A DNA stretch of 64,000 nucleotides from Paenibacillus sp. J31TS4 (GTDB lineage: Bacteria > Bacillota > Bacilli > Paenibacillales > NBRC-103111): assembly GCF_018403265.1 (NCBI RefSeq), contig NZ_BOSI01000002.1:1-64000 (forward strand), given 5' to 3'. The notes below the pieces were generated by a model. That model was given only the letters and a program-made list of their open reading frames with translations, searched no databases and was not told the DNA's origin. Both the position numbers and the translations under genes were made by a program. Positions 1 to 7,989 of the stretch are shown one piece after another (positions within the stretch are counted from its first letter, which is position 1; each line of letters starts with the position of its first letter).

Positions 1-170
1 AGGTTGAATTTAAAAATGGTTAATACAAGAACATTCTCCTCTGGCGTTGTGCAACTAATCTATCATTTGAATGAGAAAGAATAATATCATCAGGAAATAC
101 TGGATAGTAATTGTCACTTCTTCAACTAAACGAATAACACTGGTTTAACAAATTAGTTGAAATACGGATT

Positions 171-226
171 AACCCCTCCCAAATATAGCGAAACTAATAG
201 TAACTAGCCTTGGGAGGGGTTTTGTT
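171..226 (+). terminator. Stem-loop upstream of broken integrase
   Basis: An 11-bp inverted repeat (AACCCCTCCCA at 171-181, TGGGAGGGGTT at 211-221) with a 29-base loop is followed by a T-rich stretch. It lies directly in front of the integrase start codon at 229, so it could be a terminator protecting the gene or part of an attachment or cruciform structure. The 170 bases before it are AT-rich and show no gene. Confidence 0.45.
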
Positions 227-228
227 TT

Positions 229-1069
229 ATGAAAATGACTGATCTCTGGACGTTGTACGATGACAAACGCATTATGGGTTTTAGTCCACATACGTTAAAA
301 GCTTATTCCCTTCAGTTTAAAGTATTGACCCGTGAAATTGGAAATTTAAACGTCGAAGAAGTGTCATTGGACTTGCTGAAAGCATATTTAGCAAAGCAAT
401 CGCAACGGTTAAAACCAAGCAGTTTAGGTCACCGCATACGGTTCATACGATCTCTGTTTAGGTTTGCGATTGAAGAAGGACATATTGTTAGAAATCCTAC
501 GGCAAAGCTCAGAGAACCCAAAATGGAAAAGCGGATCCCGAAGTTTTTGATTGAAGAAGATGTGATTAATCTCAAGATAACCTGTGATTCCCCGCGCGAG
601 CACGCGCTCCTGGCGTTTTTATATTGTACTGGCTGTCGCGTAGGCGAGGTTCATAAGTTAGATGTTGAGGATATCAACTGGTTAAAGTTGCTCCGCAATT
701 GTGCACGGGAAGGGCTCTAAGCAACGAGAAGTGTATTTTACAACCGAATGTAAAGTCTGGTTAAAGAAATACCTTAAAAGTCGAGAAGATTCTTGCAAAG
801 CCCTTTTTGTGACGGAAACCCTTCCTGTGCGACGATTGGCCATACCCACAATACGTTATTCGGTTAAGAAGCTTGCAGCTCGTGAAGAGGTTGCGGTTAA
901 CGTTTATCCTCATCGCTTTCGTCATACATACGCTTGTCACTTACTTGATAATGGTGCTCCGTTAGATTTTATACAAGGAATGCTGGGTCACGAGAAGGCA
1001 TCAACAACGCAGATTTACGCTCAGTTACGCGGGGAGCGTCGGCGGGAGTTATATAGGCGGTTCTTTTAG
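229..1069 (+). pseudogene. Tyrosine recombinase (XerC/D-type integrase), frameshifted
   Basis: Tyrosine recombinase broken by a one-base frameshift near 688-700. The first reading frame (229-720) holds the SAM-like N-terminal core-binding domain and the first catalytic arginine in TGCRVGE. The second frame (701-1069, or open from about 689) holds the beta-hairpin lysine (HGKGSKQRE), the HRFRH box, the LGHEKASTT box and the tyrosine in QIYAQ. Together the two parts give about 280 residues, the normal size for a Xer/phage integrase, and all catalytic residues survive, so the break looks recent or may be a sequencing error. Programmed frameshifting is possible but no classic slippery heptamer was seen. 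A stem-loop precedes the gene. It is the only recombinase-like gene in the window. Confidence 0.85.
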
Positions 1070-1080
1070 GGGCCAGGGGC

Positions 1081-1104
1081 CCCGCTGAACTAAAGGGCAG
1101 GATA
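1081..1104. repeat. Short intergenic repeat, copy 1
   Basis: CCCGCTGAACTA followed by AGGGCAGGATAGTTC sits just after the integrase. A near copy (CCCGCTGAACTA then GAGGTAGGTTC) occurs at 1742-1764 in another intergenic gap. The 12 identical bases mark a small dispersed intergenic element of unknown role. Confidence 0.4.
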
Positions 1105-1212
1105 GTTCAAAAAATGGAAAAGGATTTTTATGGGAACATTCAAATATATTAAGGAGATGAATTCATCATCAAAATCGAGAAGTGAGGTGTGGGGATTTTG
1201 CAGGAGACGACA

Positions 1213-1590
1213 ATGAAAGAAATCATCTTAACAGACAAAGCGCAACAACCTGGCGGAATGCCGTATTCCCAGGCAATCAAGGTCGGCAACACCGTGTATG
1301 TCGCTGGACAAGGCCCTTTCGAGCCAGATACGGGAATATGCAGCAGCGATACGCTGGAGTATCAGGCCAGGCGGACTTTGGAAAACGTGAAAGCTATTTT
1401 AGAGGCATCTGGGGCGAAGTTATCAGATGTTATCAAAGTAACAGTTGTTCTAGGCGAAGGTGCCGAATTTGACTCCTTCAATAAAATCTATAAGGATTAT
1501 TTTAGTCATCCATATCCCGCAAGAACGATAATCCCTGCAAATATGGGTCCCGTTATGGTGCAAATGGACGCAATAGCTATTATTTCGTAG
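1213..1590 (+). CDS. RidA/YjgF family deaminase
   Basis: A 125-residue Rid-family protein; family members hydrolyse reactive enamine/imine intermediates released by PLP enzymes to 2-keto acids and ammonia, acting as cytosolic homotrimers. Visible features are the VYVAGQGP strand, the TLENVKAILE helix, the conserved arginine in PARTIIPANMGP and the terminal VQMDAIA strand, where the usual Glu is Asp. I chose ATG 1213 because AGGAG lies just upstream; a GTG at 1189 would only add eight residues. The central P-A-R-T block keeps the arginine that orients the substrate carboxylate. A second, deleted copy lies at 2859-3077. Whether this is RidA proper or a Rid1-3 paralogue cannot be settled by eye. 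Confidence 0.85.
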   Translation: MKEIILTDKAQQPGGMPYSQAIKVGNTVYVAGQGPFEPDTGICSSDTLEYQARRTLENVKAILEASGAKLSDVIKVTVVLGEGAEFDSFNKIYKDYFSHPYPARTIIPANMGPVMVQMDAIAIIS

Positions 1591-1613
1591 TTATTTTCTT
1601 TGCAGCGATTTTA

Positions 1614-1665
1614 GCTAACGAGCACAATAATGCAAGGACACCAGGCTGCCGGAAGGCAGCCTATT
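1614..1665 (+). repeat. Repeat with hairpin after ridA, copy 1
   Basis: Downstream of the RidA gene the sequence GCTAACG is followed by a 24-base block (1627-1650, ATAATGCAAGG then ACACCAGGCTGCC) that ends in a GGCTGCC/GGCAGCC hairpin (1644-1661). The same block, with few changes, follows the decayed RidA copy at 3093-3145. It may act as a terminator, though the T-run is weak. Confidence 0.6.
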
Positions 1666-1741
1666 CAGCTAATAGGGAGATTAGTTATAAATAAAGTCGC
1701 CTTATTCCTCTTTGTTATTAATGATACAATTTGCTAGATGT

Positions 1742-1764
1742 CCCGCTGAACTAGAGGTAGGTTC
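1742..1764. repeat. Short intergenic repeat, copy 2
   Basis: Second copy of the CCCGCTGAACTA element described at 1081, here in the leader of the P-loop kinase gene. Confidence 0.4.
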
Positions 1765-1812
1765 ATGCAAAACATTCTGTAAAAATCCGTTTAAATAAGG
1801 AGCTGGAATCAC

Positions 1813-2316
1813 GTGGCGACACTTCATTTAATGGTTGGTCTCCCTTGTAGCGGTAAGACTACTCTGGCTCGGCAGCTCGAAACCAAATACTCCGCACTTC
1901 GCCTCACTCCCGATGAATGGCATATCAAATTATTTGGGCATGATTTCGGAGATAACATGACGGAATCTGAAGAAGCTAAGCATGATTTTAGACATGATTC
2001 AGTAGAATCCCTAATGTGGGATGTGGCGGCTAGAGTGTTGGCTCTTGGAGTTGATGTCATCCTTGATTTTGGATGTTGGGTTCGAAGTCAACGAGACGAG
2101 TTTCGTTCTAGAGCCAAACGTCTAGGAGCTGACTTTAAAATTCATTTTGTTGATGTGCCTAAAGAAGTGTTATTTGAACGTTTAAAAGCTAGAAATAATA
2201 TCCATACAGAAGGGACTTTTTTCATACCAAAAGCGAAGCTTAAAGAATGGATAAACGTATTTGAGCCACCTTCATCAGAAGAACTTGATTCCTCTAACGA
2301 TTCAACTATCGGGTAA
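1813..2316 (+). CDS. AAA_33-type P-loop kinase
   Basis: A 167-residue soluble P-loop protein. The Walker A motif GLPCSGKTT is at residues 9-17, right at the N-terminus, followed by a small kinase-like fold with an LDFGCW strand near residue 80 and a basic lid region with FERLKARN near 118. This layout matches the AAA_33/zeta-toxin-like group that includes small-molecule kinases such as chloramphenicol phosphotransferase. The substrate cannot be read from sequence. The start is GTG 1813, with AAGGAG about ten bases upstream. It stands alone on the plus strand; codon use is AT-richer than the DinB gene next to it, suggesting a different origin. Confidence 0.75.
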   Translation: MATLHLMVGLPCSGKTTLARQLETKYSALRLTPDEWHIKLFGHDFGDNMTESEEAKHDFRHDSVESLMWDVAARVLALGVDVILDFGCWVRSQRDEFRSRAKRLGADFKIHFVDVPKEVLFERLKARNNIHTEGTFFIPKAKLKEWINVFEPPSSEELDSSNDSTIG

Positions 2317-2360
2317 CAGTAGATTCAAGTAAACGATGAGACGAAGAGGGGGAAACCGAA

Positions 2361-2816
2361 ATGAAGACGATCAAGCGCATGATGGATCACCTGTACTGGG
2401 CGGACGGACGCATCTTGGACGCACTCGAGGAGAGTGGTACGAAGAACAAGGACCTTCTGAAGCTGGTTCGGCACGTTGCGGTCGCGGAACGTGTCTGGCT
2501 GTCCCGATTGCAGGGCAAGGGCAGCGCGCAATATTCGTTGTGGGAGGAAGCGGAAGACCTGACGGCGATCCGGACGATGTTCGAAGAAAACACCGAGCAA
2601 TATCGCGTCTATATCGAAGGGCTCGAGGAATCCGAGTTGGACGAGATGATCGACTATGCGAGCCAGAGCGGGATTCCGTTCCGAACGTCCGTCCGGGACA
2701 TCCTGTTGCAGGTCCTCTTACATGGGCAATATCACCGGGGGCAGATCAACCGGGCACTTCGAATCGAATCGGCAGAACCGGTCCAAGTCGATTACATCAC
2801 GTTCACGAGGCTCTAA
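2361..2816 (+). CDS. DinB/YfiT family metal-binding protein
   Basis: A 151-residue DinB-superfamily four-helix bundle. Members bind a divalent metal through three histidines and often act as bacillithiol- or mycothiol-dependent transferases, though most are uncharacterised. Here the candidate ligands are His10 (MMDHLYWAD), His38 (VRHVAVAERVW) and the histidines of LLHGQYHRGQ near the C-terminus. Start ATG 2361 has AGAGGGGG upstream. No partner gene is evident; the gene lies between the P-loop kinase and the RidA remnant. GC-rich codon use fits the bulk of the chromosome. Confidence 0.8.
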   Translation: MKTIKRMMDHLYWADGRILDALEESGTKNKDLLKLVRHVAVAERVWLSRLQGKGSAQYSLWEEAEDLTAIRTMFEENTEQYRVYIEGLEESELDEMIDYASQSGIPFRTSVRDILLQVLLHGQYHRGQINRALRIESAEPVQVDYITFTRL

Positions 2817-2858
2817 CTGGTCCTAATCCAATAAAGACCAAGAGCTGGGGGAAAGAAA

Positions 2859-3077
2859 TTGAAGAAATATTTTGGCGTAGAAAACTCGCTTGGTTTAGCC
2901 TGCTTCCAGGCGGTTAGAGTGAAAGATACTGTGTATGTTGCTGGACAAGGTCCCAATACCCTTGAGTGTTCAGCGGAAGAACAGATTAGGCAAACACTTG
3001 AAAATGTACGAAACGCGTAATTAAGAAGTGTTATTGGTTTCAATGTTCAAATGGATGTGGTTGCCGTTTCGGAATAA
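2859..3077 (+). pseudogene. Degraded RidA copy with internal deletion
   Basis: From a TTG at 2859 (GGGGGAAAG upstream) 53 codons read as a RidA N-terminus containing VYVAGQGP and RQTLENVR, then a stop at 3018. After the stop the sequence ending at 3077 encodes VQMDVVAVSE, the last strand of the same family. The middle of the protein, including the conserved PARxxx arginine, is missing. It is most likely a duplicate of the 1213-1590 gene, since both are followed by the same repeat; divergence is considerable, so the duplication is old or the copy came from another strain. Confidence 0.75.
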
Positions 3078-3092
3078 ACCATGACATTACGC

Positions 3093-3145
3093 TAACGGGT
3101 ACATAATGCAAGGACACCAGGCTGCCAGGAAAAAGGCAGCCTTTT
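3093..3145 (+). repeat. Repeat with hairpin after ridA remnant, copy 2
   Basis: Near-identical to 1614-1665: GCTAACG, then the 24-base block at 3103-3126, then a GGCTGCC/GGCAGCC hairpin (3120-3141) followed by CTTTT. Here the T-run makes it a credible intrinsic terminator. Confidence 0.65.
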
Positions 3146-3231
3146 AAGCTTAACTAAATTAGTCTTAAACGTTGTGATCGTTCAATAAGCTTAGAAATTC
3201 GTAATATTTAAAGAGGGGGGAGTTTGTACGT

Positions 3232-3759
3232 ATGCATGGAGAGGTAAGAAGTGTACCTTTAGGCACCCGTATAATCGCCTTTTTGTGGGATTATGTTATT
3301 ATTTCGGGCTACATCATCCTGCTCATCGGTATCTCTTATCTTATACGGCCATTGTTGGCTCCATTATTTACGACAAATCCTTTGTTGGCCGAGGTCACTG
3401 GGTTTCTATTCCTTACGCTGCCTGTATATCTTTATTTTGCCGTATGCGAGGGATCGGGATCACACGCCACATGGGGGAAAAGAAAAGTGGGGATTATGGT
3501 GACTGGAAGGTACGGGCAATCAATCGGACTAGGTTCCTCGCTTGTTCGTTCTGCCCTCAAATTCGCCCCTTGGGAATTAGCCCATTTCACCATTTGGCAC
3601 ATGGTACTTCCCTCGGATTACCCCGAATCATTAATCTATTCCTTATTGGCAGTGGTCTACGTTCTGGTACTGATCTATTTGATAAGTCCGTTGTGGAGCA
3701 AAAACAAACAAACGGTCTATGACCTTATTGCGGGGACCGTGATACGATACAAGAATTAA
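3232..3759 (+). CDS. RDD family membrane protein
   Basis: A 175-residue integral membrane protein of the RDD family, named after one Arg and two Asp residues. The N-terminal helix carries R and D (RIIAFLWDYVII, residues 13-24), a second hydrophobic stretch spans about 28-70, a basic loop with TWGKRKVGIMV follows, and the last helix (about 128-155) precedes the terminal YDLIAGT motif. Function of the family is mostly unknown; some members act as Na+(Li+,K+)/H+ antiporters or accompany other membrane systems. The ATG at 3232 has AAAGAGGGGGGAG upstream. It is monocistronic and ends at a hairpin shared with the converging GNAT gene. Confidence 0.8.
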   Translation: MHGEVRSVPLGTRIIAFLWDYVIISGYIILLIGISYLIRPLLAPLFTTNPLLAEVTGFLFLTLPVYLYFAVCEGSGSHATWGKRKVGIMVTGRYGQSIGLGSSLVRSALKFAPWELAHFTIWHMVLPSDYPESLIYSLLAVVYVLVLIYLISPLWSKNKQTVYDLIAGTVIRYKN

Positions 3760-3806
3760 GGATTCACAGGACGGCAAACGCCTTCCGCCTCTATCCGCTA
3801 AATGCC

Positions 3807-3849
3807 AATAGCCCAGCTTCTGCGGCGGGTTGCCGGAAGCCAGGCTATT
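3807..3849. terminator. Convergent hairpin
   Basis: Imperfect 14-bp inverted repeat (AATAGCCCAGCTTC 3807-3820, GAAGCCAGGCTATT 3836-3849) between the RDD gene and the opposing GNAT gene; it can serve both directions. Confidence 0.55.
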
Positions 3850-3892
3850 TGGTCAGTCCGAGGATCTGTTCCGCTATTCGCCGGTCCGCGTC

Positions 3893-4417
3893 TTAAGCTT
3901 GCTCCCGCGGGAACCGGAAGACCATCAAATGCTCGTCGTAGGCGCGGCCGTCGACATGCAGCGCGTTCGGCTCTGTGCCGTAGCGGGCGAAGCCGAGGCT
4001 CTCGTAGAGCCGTACGGCCGGCTCGTTTGTCGTCACGACCATCAGCATCGCCTGCTCGAGCCCGTCAAGCGCCGCAGCATGCTCCAGCAGCCGGGACAGG
4101 AGACGGCGGGCAACGCCTTGCCCTCTCGCTTCCTCCGCCACGTACATGCCCCACACCATTCCTTTGTGGCGGAGCTTAGGCGCGCTCTCCCGCCGGAACC
4201 CGACGATCCCGACCAGCCTGTCCTCGTCGGAGAACGCGCCGCAGACGTAGTTGTCCGGGGTGATGCCGAGCCTGCGCTGGATTTCCTCCGGGGGCAGCTT
4301 GACGGCATCCTCGTAGGAGGAGCCGAACGCTTCCGGGCTGCTTCGGAGTCCTTTGAGACGCAGCTGCCAGAAGGCATCCGCGTCGTCCTTCGTCAGCTTT
4401 CTTACGTGAATGTCCAT
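3893..4417 (-). CDS. GNAT family N-acetyltransferase
   Basis: A 174-residue GNAT acetyltransferase. It opens with the typical first strand (DIHVRKLTKDDADAFWQLR), has the acetyl-CoA pyrophosphate-binding loop EEARGQGVARRLL near residue 100, and a terminal TNEPAVRLYESLGFARYG motif that carries the conserved tyrosine acting as general acid. Acceptor substrate is unknown. ATG 4417 follows AGGAGGG. It is separated from the upstream aminotransferase gene (same strand) by about 110 bases containing a strong hairpin, so it is probably its own unit. Confidence 0.85.
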   Translation of the reverse strand: MDIHVRKLTKDDADAFWQLRLKGLRSSPEAFGSSYEDAVKLPPEEIQRRLGITPDNYVCGAFSDEDRLVGIVGFRRESAPKLRHKGMVWGMYVAEEARGQGVARRLLSRLLEHAAALDGLEQAMLMVVTTNEPAVRLYESLGFARYGTEPNALHVDGRAYDEHLMVFRFPREQA

Positions 4418-4454
4418 TCGTTGGTTACCCTCCTATAGGGCGGCTGGAAAGTGC

Positions 4455-4485
4455 GAGAGACGCTGCCGGGATGGCAGCGTCTCTC
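4455..4485 (-). terminator. Hairpin between aminotransferase and GNAT
   Basis: A perfect 13-bp stem (GAGAGACGCTGCC / GGCAGCGTCTCTC) with a five-base loop just after the aminotransferase stop. No T-run follows, so termination may be partial. Confidence 0.6.
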
Positions 4486-4527
4486 CTAAAGTGGCAGTTT
4501 CCGGCAGACAAGCTGCCGATGCCGCCG

Positions 4528-5841
4528 TTACTTCACAGCGGCTGCCGCTTTCTCCACATCCTTGACGCCTTGGTAAATTTGCTTGTACAGGCTCTCCAGA
4601 TCCTCCTCCTCGATGCAGGAGAAGGCGACGCGCAGGTCGGTTTCGCCGAGGGCGATGGTGCCGATGCCGTACTGGTCGAGCAGGTGGCCGCGCAGCGTCT
4701 CGGCGTCGACCGTCTTGAGCTTCAGGCACATGAAGTAGCCGGAGTTGAACGGGTAGTAGTTCCAGGCGTCGTCGAAATCGCCGCTGTCAAGCAGCTCCTT
4801 GACGCGGTTGGCGCGGCGCTTCATGACCTCGAACTTCTGCTGCTTCTGCTCGGGATATTCCGGGGACTGCAGCGCATGAAGCACGAACGTCTGAGACGGA
4901 TGCGGGCCGCTCGAGATCGTCGAACGGATGATGCCGGTCGTCTTTTGCTCAAGCGCATCCAGAAGCGGCTGGCTCTTCGAGCCGTAGGTGACGAAGCCGA
5001 CGCGGAAGCCCCAGACATACTCTTCCTTGGTCGCGCCGTCCACCTTGACGGCAAGCACGCGCTCATGCAGGCCGCACAGCTGGCCAAACAGCGATTCGTG
5101 GAGCGAATTCTCGAAGAACAAGCCGAAGTACGCATCGTCGGTGACGGCGATGACGTTGATGCCCGCCTCGGCGCCCGCACGAATGGCCTCGACGATGCGC
5201 CGTCCGTCTTCCGCGTCGGGCGTGTAGCCGGTCGGGTTGTTCGGGAAGTTAAGCACGACGATGGCCTTGCCGCGCTCCTTCTGGGCGAGGATCGCTTCCT
5301 GGAGGCCTTCGGCGTTGAACTGGCCGGCCGCGTTATAGAGCGGGAAGTTGACGAGCTCGGCACCGCGGCGGATGCCGAAGGTCAGCTCGTAGTTTTCCCA
5401 ATTCTTGTCGGGGTAGATGACGGCGTCGCCTGCATCGGCGAACAAGTCGGCGACGATGCTGAGCCCGTGGGTAAGCGCATTGGTGACGATGGGATTGCCG
5501 AACGATTTGCCTTCGAGGGAAGGGTTCTGCTGCAGCATTTTGGCGCGCCATGCGGTGCGGAGCTCCGGCTTGCCGGCAGGCGGCGCATATTCGTACAGAT
5601 CCTTGGGATCGTAGGCGGACAGCGTATCCTGGATCACCTTCAGGTGCATCGGCGCTCCGTTCTCGATGGCGATTCCGATCGTCGCGTTGAACTGCTTCGC
5701 CTTTTTCTTGGCCTCCGCCGATTGGCTGAGAATGCCTACCTTCGGAAAATAAATCTGGCGTCCCAATCCGGACAGCATCGCGTAAATGTTCGGGTTCTCG
5801 GTTTGGATCGTATCGTTCAACTGTTTGGCCAGCTCGTTCAT
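4528..5841 (-). CDS. PLP-dependent aminotransferase, class I/II
   Basis: A 437-residue fold-type I PLP aminotransferase. The substrate-binding N-terminus includes YAPPAGKPELR, the PLP phosphate contact region has TNALTHGLS, the PLP ring-stacking and Asp/Tyr parts are NFPNNPTGYTP and VTDDAYFGLFF, and the Schiff-base lysine is in DGATKEEYVWGFRVGF. The order and spacing fit the aromatic/alanine-like class I group, but the donor specificity cannot be assigned. It starts at ATG 5841 with AAGAAAGG upstream. The gene is divergent from kduI with about 175 bases between them and is closed by the 4455-4485 hairpin. Confidence 0.85.
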   Translation of the reverse strand: MNELAKQLNDTIQTENPNIYAMLSGLGRQIYFPKVGILSQSAEAKKKAKQFNATIGIAIENGAPMHLKVIQDTLSAYDPKDLYEYAPPAGKPELRTAWRAKMLQQNPSLEGKSFGNPIVTNALTHGLSIVADLFADAGDAVIYPDKNWENYELTFGIRRGAELVNFPLYNAAGQFNAEGLQEAILAQKERGKAIVVLNFPNNPTGYTPDAEDGRRIVEAIRAGAEAGINVIAVTDDAYFGLFFENSLHESLFGQLCGLHERVLAVKVDGATKEEYVWGFRVGFVTYGSKSQPLLDALEQKTTGIIRSTISSGPHPSQTFVLHALQSPEYPEQKQQKFEVMKRRANRVKELLDSGDFDDAWNYYPFNSGYFMCLKLKTVDAETLRGHLLDQYGIGTIALGETDLRVAFSCIEEEDLESLYKQIYQGVKDVEKAAAAVK

Positions 5842-5963
5842 CGGTCAAGTCCTTTCTTCCAATCCGCTAGTTACCGGATGATTTTGGCGCTATTATATCA
5901 CTTTGCAGGGATATCGTCACTCGTTCTGACCATTACAACCTGCGCTGATTTGTGATACACTAG

Positions 5964-5989
5964 TTGAAGCGCTTTCGTAAGCGCTGCCA
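5964..5989 (+). promoter_or_regulatory. cre-like palindrome before kduI
   Basis: AGCGCT-N6-AGCGCT inverted repeat (5968-5985). CGTAAGCGCTGCCA (5976-5989) matches the CcpA consensus TGWNANCGNTNWCA with two mismatches. Carbon catabolite control would suit a uronate pathway gene, but the match is imperfect. Confidence 0.4.
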
Positions 5990-6018
5990 TTACATAAGCA
6001 CGAGGGAGGAACGGAATC

Positions 6019-6852
6019 ATGGAAGTTCGTTATGCCACAAACCCAACCGACATGCAGAGTTATGACACCGAACGGTTGCGCAAGGAATATTTGATGGAAA
6101 ACCTGTTCGCCCCCGGCGAGCTGAATATGGTTTACACCCACGTGGACCGGTTCATCGTCGGCGGCGTAGTGCCGGGGCAGGAGCCGATTCTTCTCGAAGC
6201 CGAAGCGAAGGATATGGGGTCGCGGTATTTTCTTGAGCGCCGCGAGATCGGGATTATCAATATCGGACCGAAGGGGATCGTGAACGTAGACGGAACCGAG
6301 TACGAGATGGAAACCCGCGACTGCCTCTACGTCGGCAAGGGCAGCGAGAAGGTCACGTTCGCCAGTGCGGACCCGTCGCAGCCTGCCCGGTTCTACTTTA
6401 ACTCTGTACCCGCGCACCAAACATATCCGACCGAGAAGCTGAGCATCAGCGAGGCGGAACCGAACCACCTCGGCTCGATCGCCCAGTCGAACGAGCGGAC
6501 GATCTACAAGTTCATCCGCGAGGGCGGCGTGAAAAGCTGTCAGCTCGTCATGGGCATGACGCTGCTCAAGCCGAACAATATGTGGAATACGATGCCCTGC
6601 CATACGCATAACCGCCGCTCGGAGATTTACCTGTACTTCGATATGCCGGAGGACGGCGTCGTCTTCCACCTGATGGGGGAGCCGTCCGAGACGCGCCACC
6701 TTGTCGTCAGGAACGAGCAGGCGATCATCTCGCCAAGCTGGTCGATCCACTCCGGCGTCGGGACAAGCAACTATACCTTCATCTGGGGGATGGCCGGCGA
6801 GAACCAGGAGTTCGACGATATGGACAAGGTCGCCATGCAGGATCTTAGATAG
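6019..6852 (+). CDS. kduI: 5-keto-4-deoxyuronate isomerase
   Basis: A 277-residue cupin enzyme, the same size as E. coli KduI (278). It converts 5-keto-4-deoxyuronate (from pectin or other unsaturated uronates) to 3-deoxy-D-glycero-2,5-hexodiulosonate. Diagnostic parts are the start MEVRYATNPTDMQSYDTERLR, the WNTMPCHTHNRRSEIYLYF block bearing zinc ligands His, His and Glu, and PSWSIHSGVGTSNY with the last His. ATG 6019 has GAGGGAGGAA upstream. KduD and other pectin genes are not adjacent; the gene appears to be a single unit between a cre-like site and a terminator at 6861. Confidence 0.95.
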   Translation: MEVRYATNPTDMQSYDTERLRKEYLMENLFAPGELNMVYTHVDRFIVGGVVPGQEPILLEAEAKDMGSRYFLERREIGIINIGPKGIVNVDGTEYEMETRDCLYVGKGSEKVTFASADPSQPARFYFNSVPAHQTYPTEKLSISEAEPNHLGSIAQSNERTIYKFIREGGVKSCQLVMGMTLLKPNNMWNTMPCHTHNRRSEIYLYFDMPEDGVVFHLMGEPSETRHLVVRNEQAIISPSWSIHSGVGTSNYTFIWGMAGENQEFDDMDKVAMQDLR

Positions 6853-6860
6853 CAGTATTG

Positions 6861-6891
6861 ACCCCCCGTCCGGACTGTCCGGTCGGGGGTT
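6861..6891 (+). terminator. Terminator of kduI
   Basis: Imperfect GC-rich hairpin, ACCCCCCGTCCGGA paired with TCCGGTCGGGGGT, ending in TT. Confidence 0.65.
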
Positions 6892-6951
6892 CGTCTGTTC
6901 ACGTTCCGATTTTGTTACTCATATTCAAAGGGGTTTTCACACGAGTAAATG

Positions 6952-7977
6952 TCATGAAAAAAATCCCTTATACGGGATGTCGTCTTCCAGGCATTTAATA
7001 AGATACGACAAGTCCTCGTCACACTCTGGATCTTCACCGTTGTTCCGCATGCCCTCGAATGTATCTACGATCCCTTCCATAAAGGTTACCTTTATAAAGA
7101 AAGGCAGCTTATCCAGCATCGACTGTTCGATTCTGGTCTCGGATCTGTATCCCTCGAGGACGGTTTCAAAATAATCATCCATAAACTTTTTGCGTTTGCT
7201 CGCGTCTGGTTCAAATTGTATCCAGCCCACTCCATGTGTCCAGAGATCCGCCAGGTCATACATATACCAGCCGAAACACGAATTATCGAAATCATAGACG
7301 GTGATTTGCCCGGTATCAAAATCGATCGAATAGTTCCCGTCATTATAATCAAAATGGATCATACCAAAAGACTCACGGTCTCTATCCAATCCTTCTAAGG
7401 TTCTAAGGAGCTCTACCAGCTTCTCCTTAAGCAGTGATAATGAGTTGGGTATCAGTGTATCGATAGATTCGGCATTATATTTATCAAAAAAACTATACCG
7501 TCGATGGACAGGAGTATACTCTTTCGATAATTGGTGCAGTTTCCCCAGGACTTTACCGCAATTATAAAAATATTCGGTAATAGGTACTCCTTCCCGATAC
7601 CGATAATGATTCTCCACAAGTAGTTTTCCTTTGGCCTTTTTAAACAGGCAGATAAAAAAGGTATGATTATTGCGGGCTATCTCTTCCAACAGATTCCCCT
7701 CTAGGGAACTGACTACATCCGAGACACTTCCGCCATGCTCGGATAAATACCTCACAAACTCGAGTTCCCCCAGAAAATCTTCCCGGCTCCTGTCAGGCAA
7801 GAAAGAGATTCTGAGTATGTTTGCGTCTTCGCCTTCTTTCTCGCAGGTAAAAACGACATTCCGCCCTCCGCCATGGGCTGGAATCAGCATGATTTCATAG
7901 CCTTCCAATCCGTATAGCTCTGATACTATTGGAAGCAAATGGGTGTTGCTGATTTCTACTACCTCGTTATAAGTTAT
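6952..7977 (-). CDS. APH-fold phosphotransferase, apparent ATA start
   Basis: A protein-kinase-like small-molecule phosphotransferase (APH/choline kinase/fructosamine kinase superfamily). The catalytic loop is HFDYNDGNY, where the usual N of HxDxxxxN is present, and the metal-binding segment is VYDFDNSCFGWYMYDLADLW. Substrate unknown. The first standard start is TTG 7938, but it has no ribosome site. Thirteen codons upstream in the same frame an ATA at 7977 sits five bases after a perfect GGAGGAG (7983-7989), and the extra residues (TYNEVVEISNTH) read like the family N-terminus. I therefore place the start at 7977; it may be a mutated ATG that lowers expression. Length about 341 residues. No operon partner. 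Confidence 0.75.
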   Translation of the reverse strand: MTYNEVVEISNTHLLPIVSELYGLEGYEIMLIPAHGGGRNVVFTCEKEGEDANILRISFLPDRSREDFLGELEFVRYLSEHGGSVSDVVSSLEGNLLEEIARNNHTFFICLFKKAKGKLLVENHYRYREGVPITEYFYNCGKVLGKLHQLSKEYTPVHRRYSFFDKYNAESIDTLIPNSLSLLKEKLVELLRTLEGLDRDRESFGMIHFDYNDGNYSIDFDTGQITVYDFDNSCFGWYMYDLADLWTHGVGWIQFEPDASKRKKFMDDYFETVLEGYRSETRIEQSMLDKLPFFIKVTFMEGIVDTFEGMRNNGEDPECDEDLSYLIKCLEDDIPYKGFFS

Positions 7978-7989
7978 ACTATCTCCTCC

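Noticed and set aside
4471-5955. 494-codon plus-strand frame
   Set aside because: Antisense of the aminotransferase gene, which has all PLP motifs.
5928-5959. Sigma-A promoter for kduI (TGACC... GATACA)
   Set aside because: The spacing is about 20 bases and the boxes are poor; not reported as a feature.
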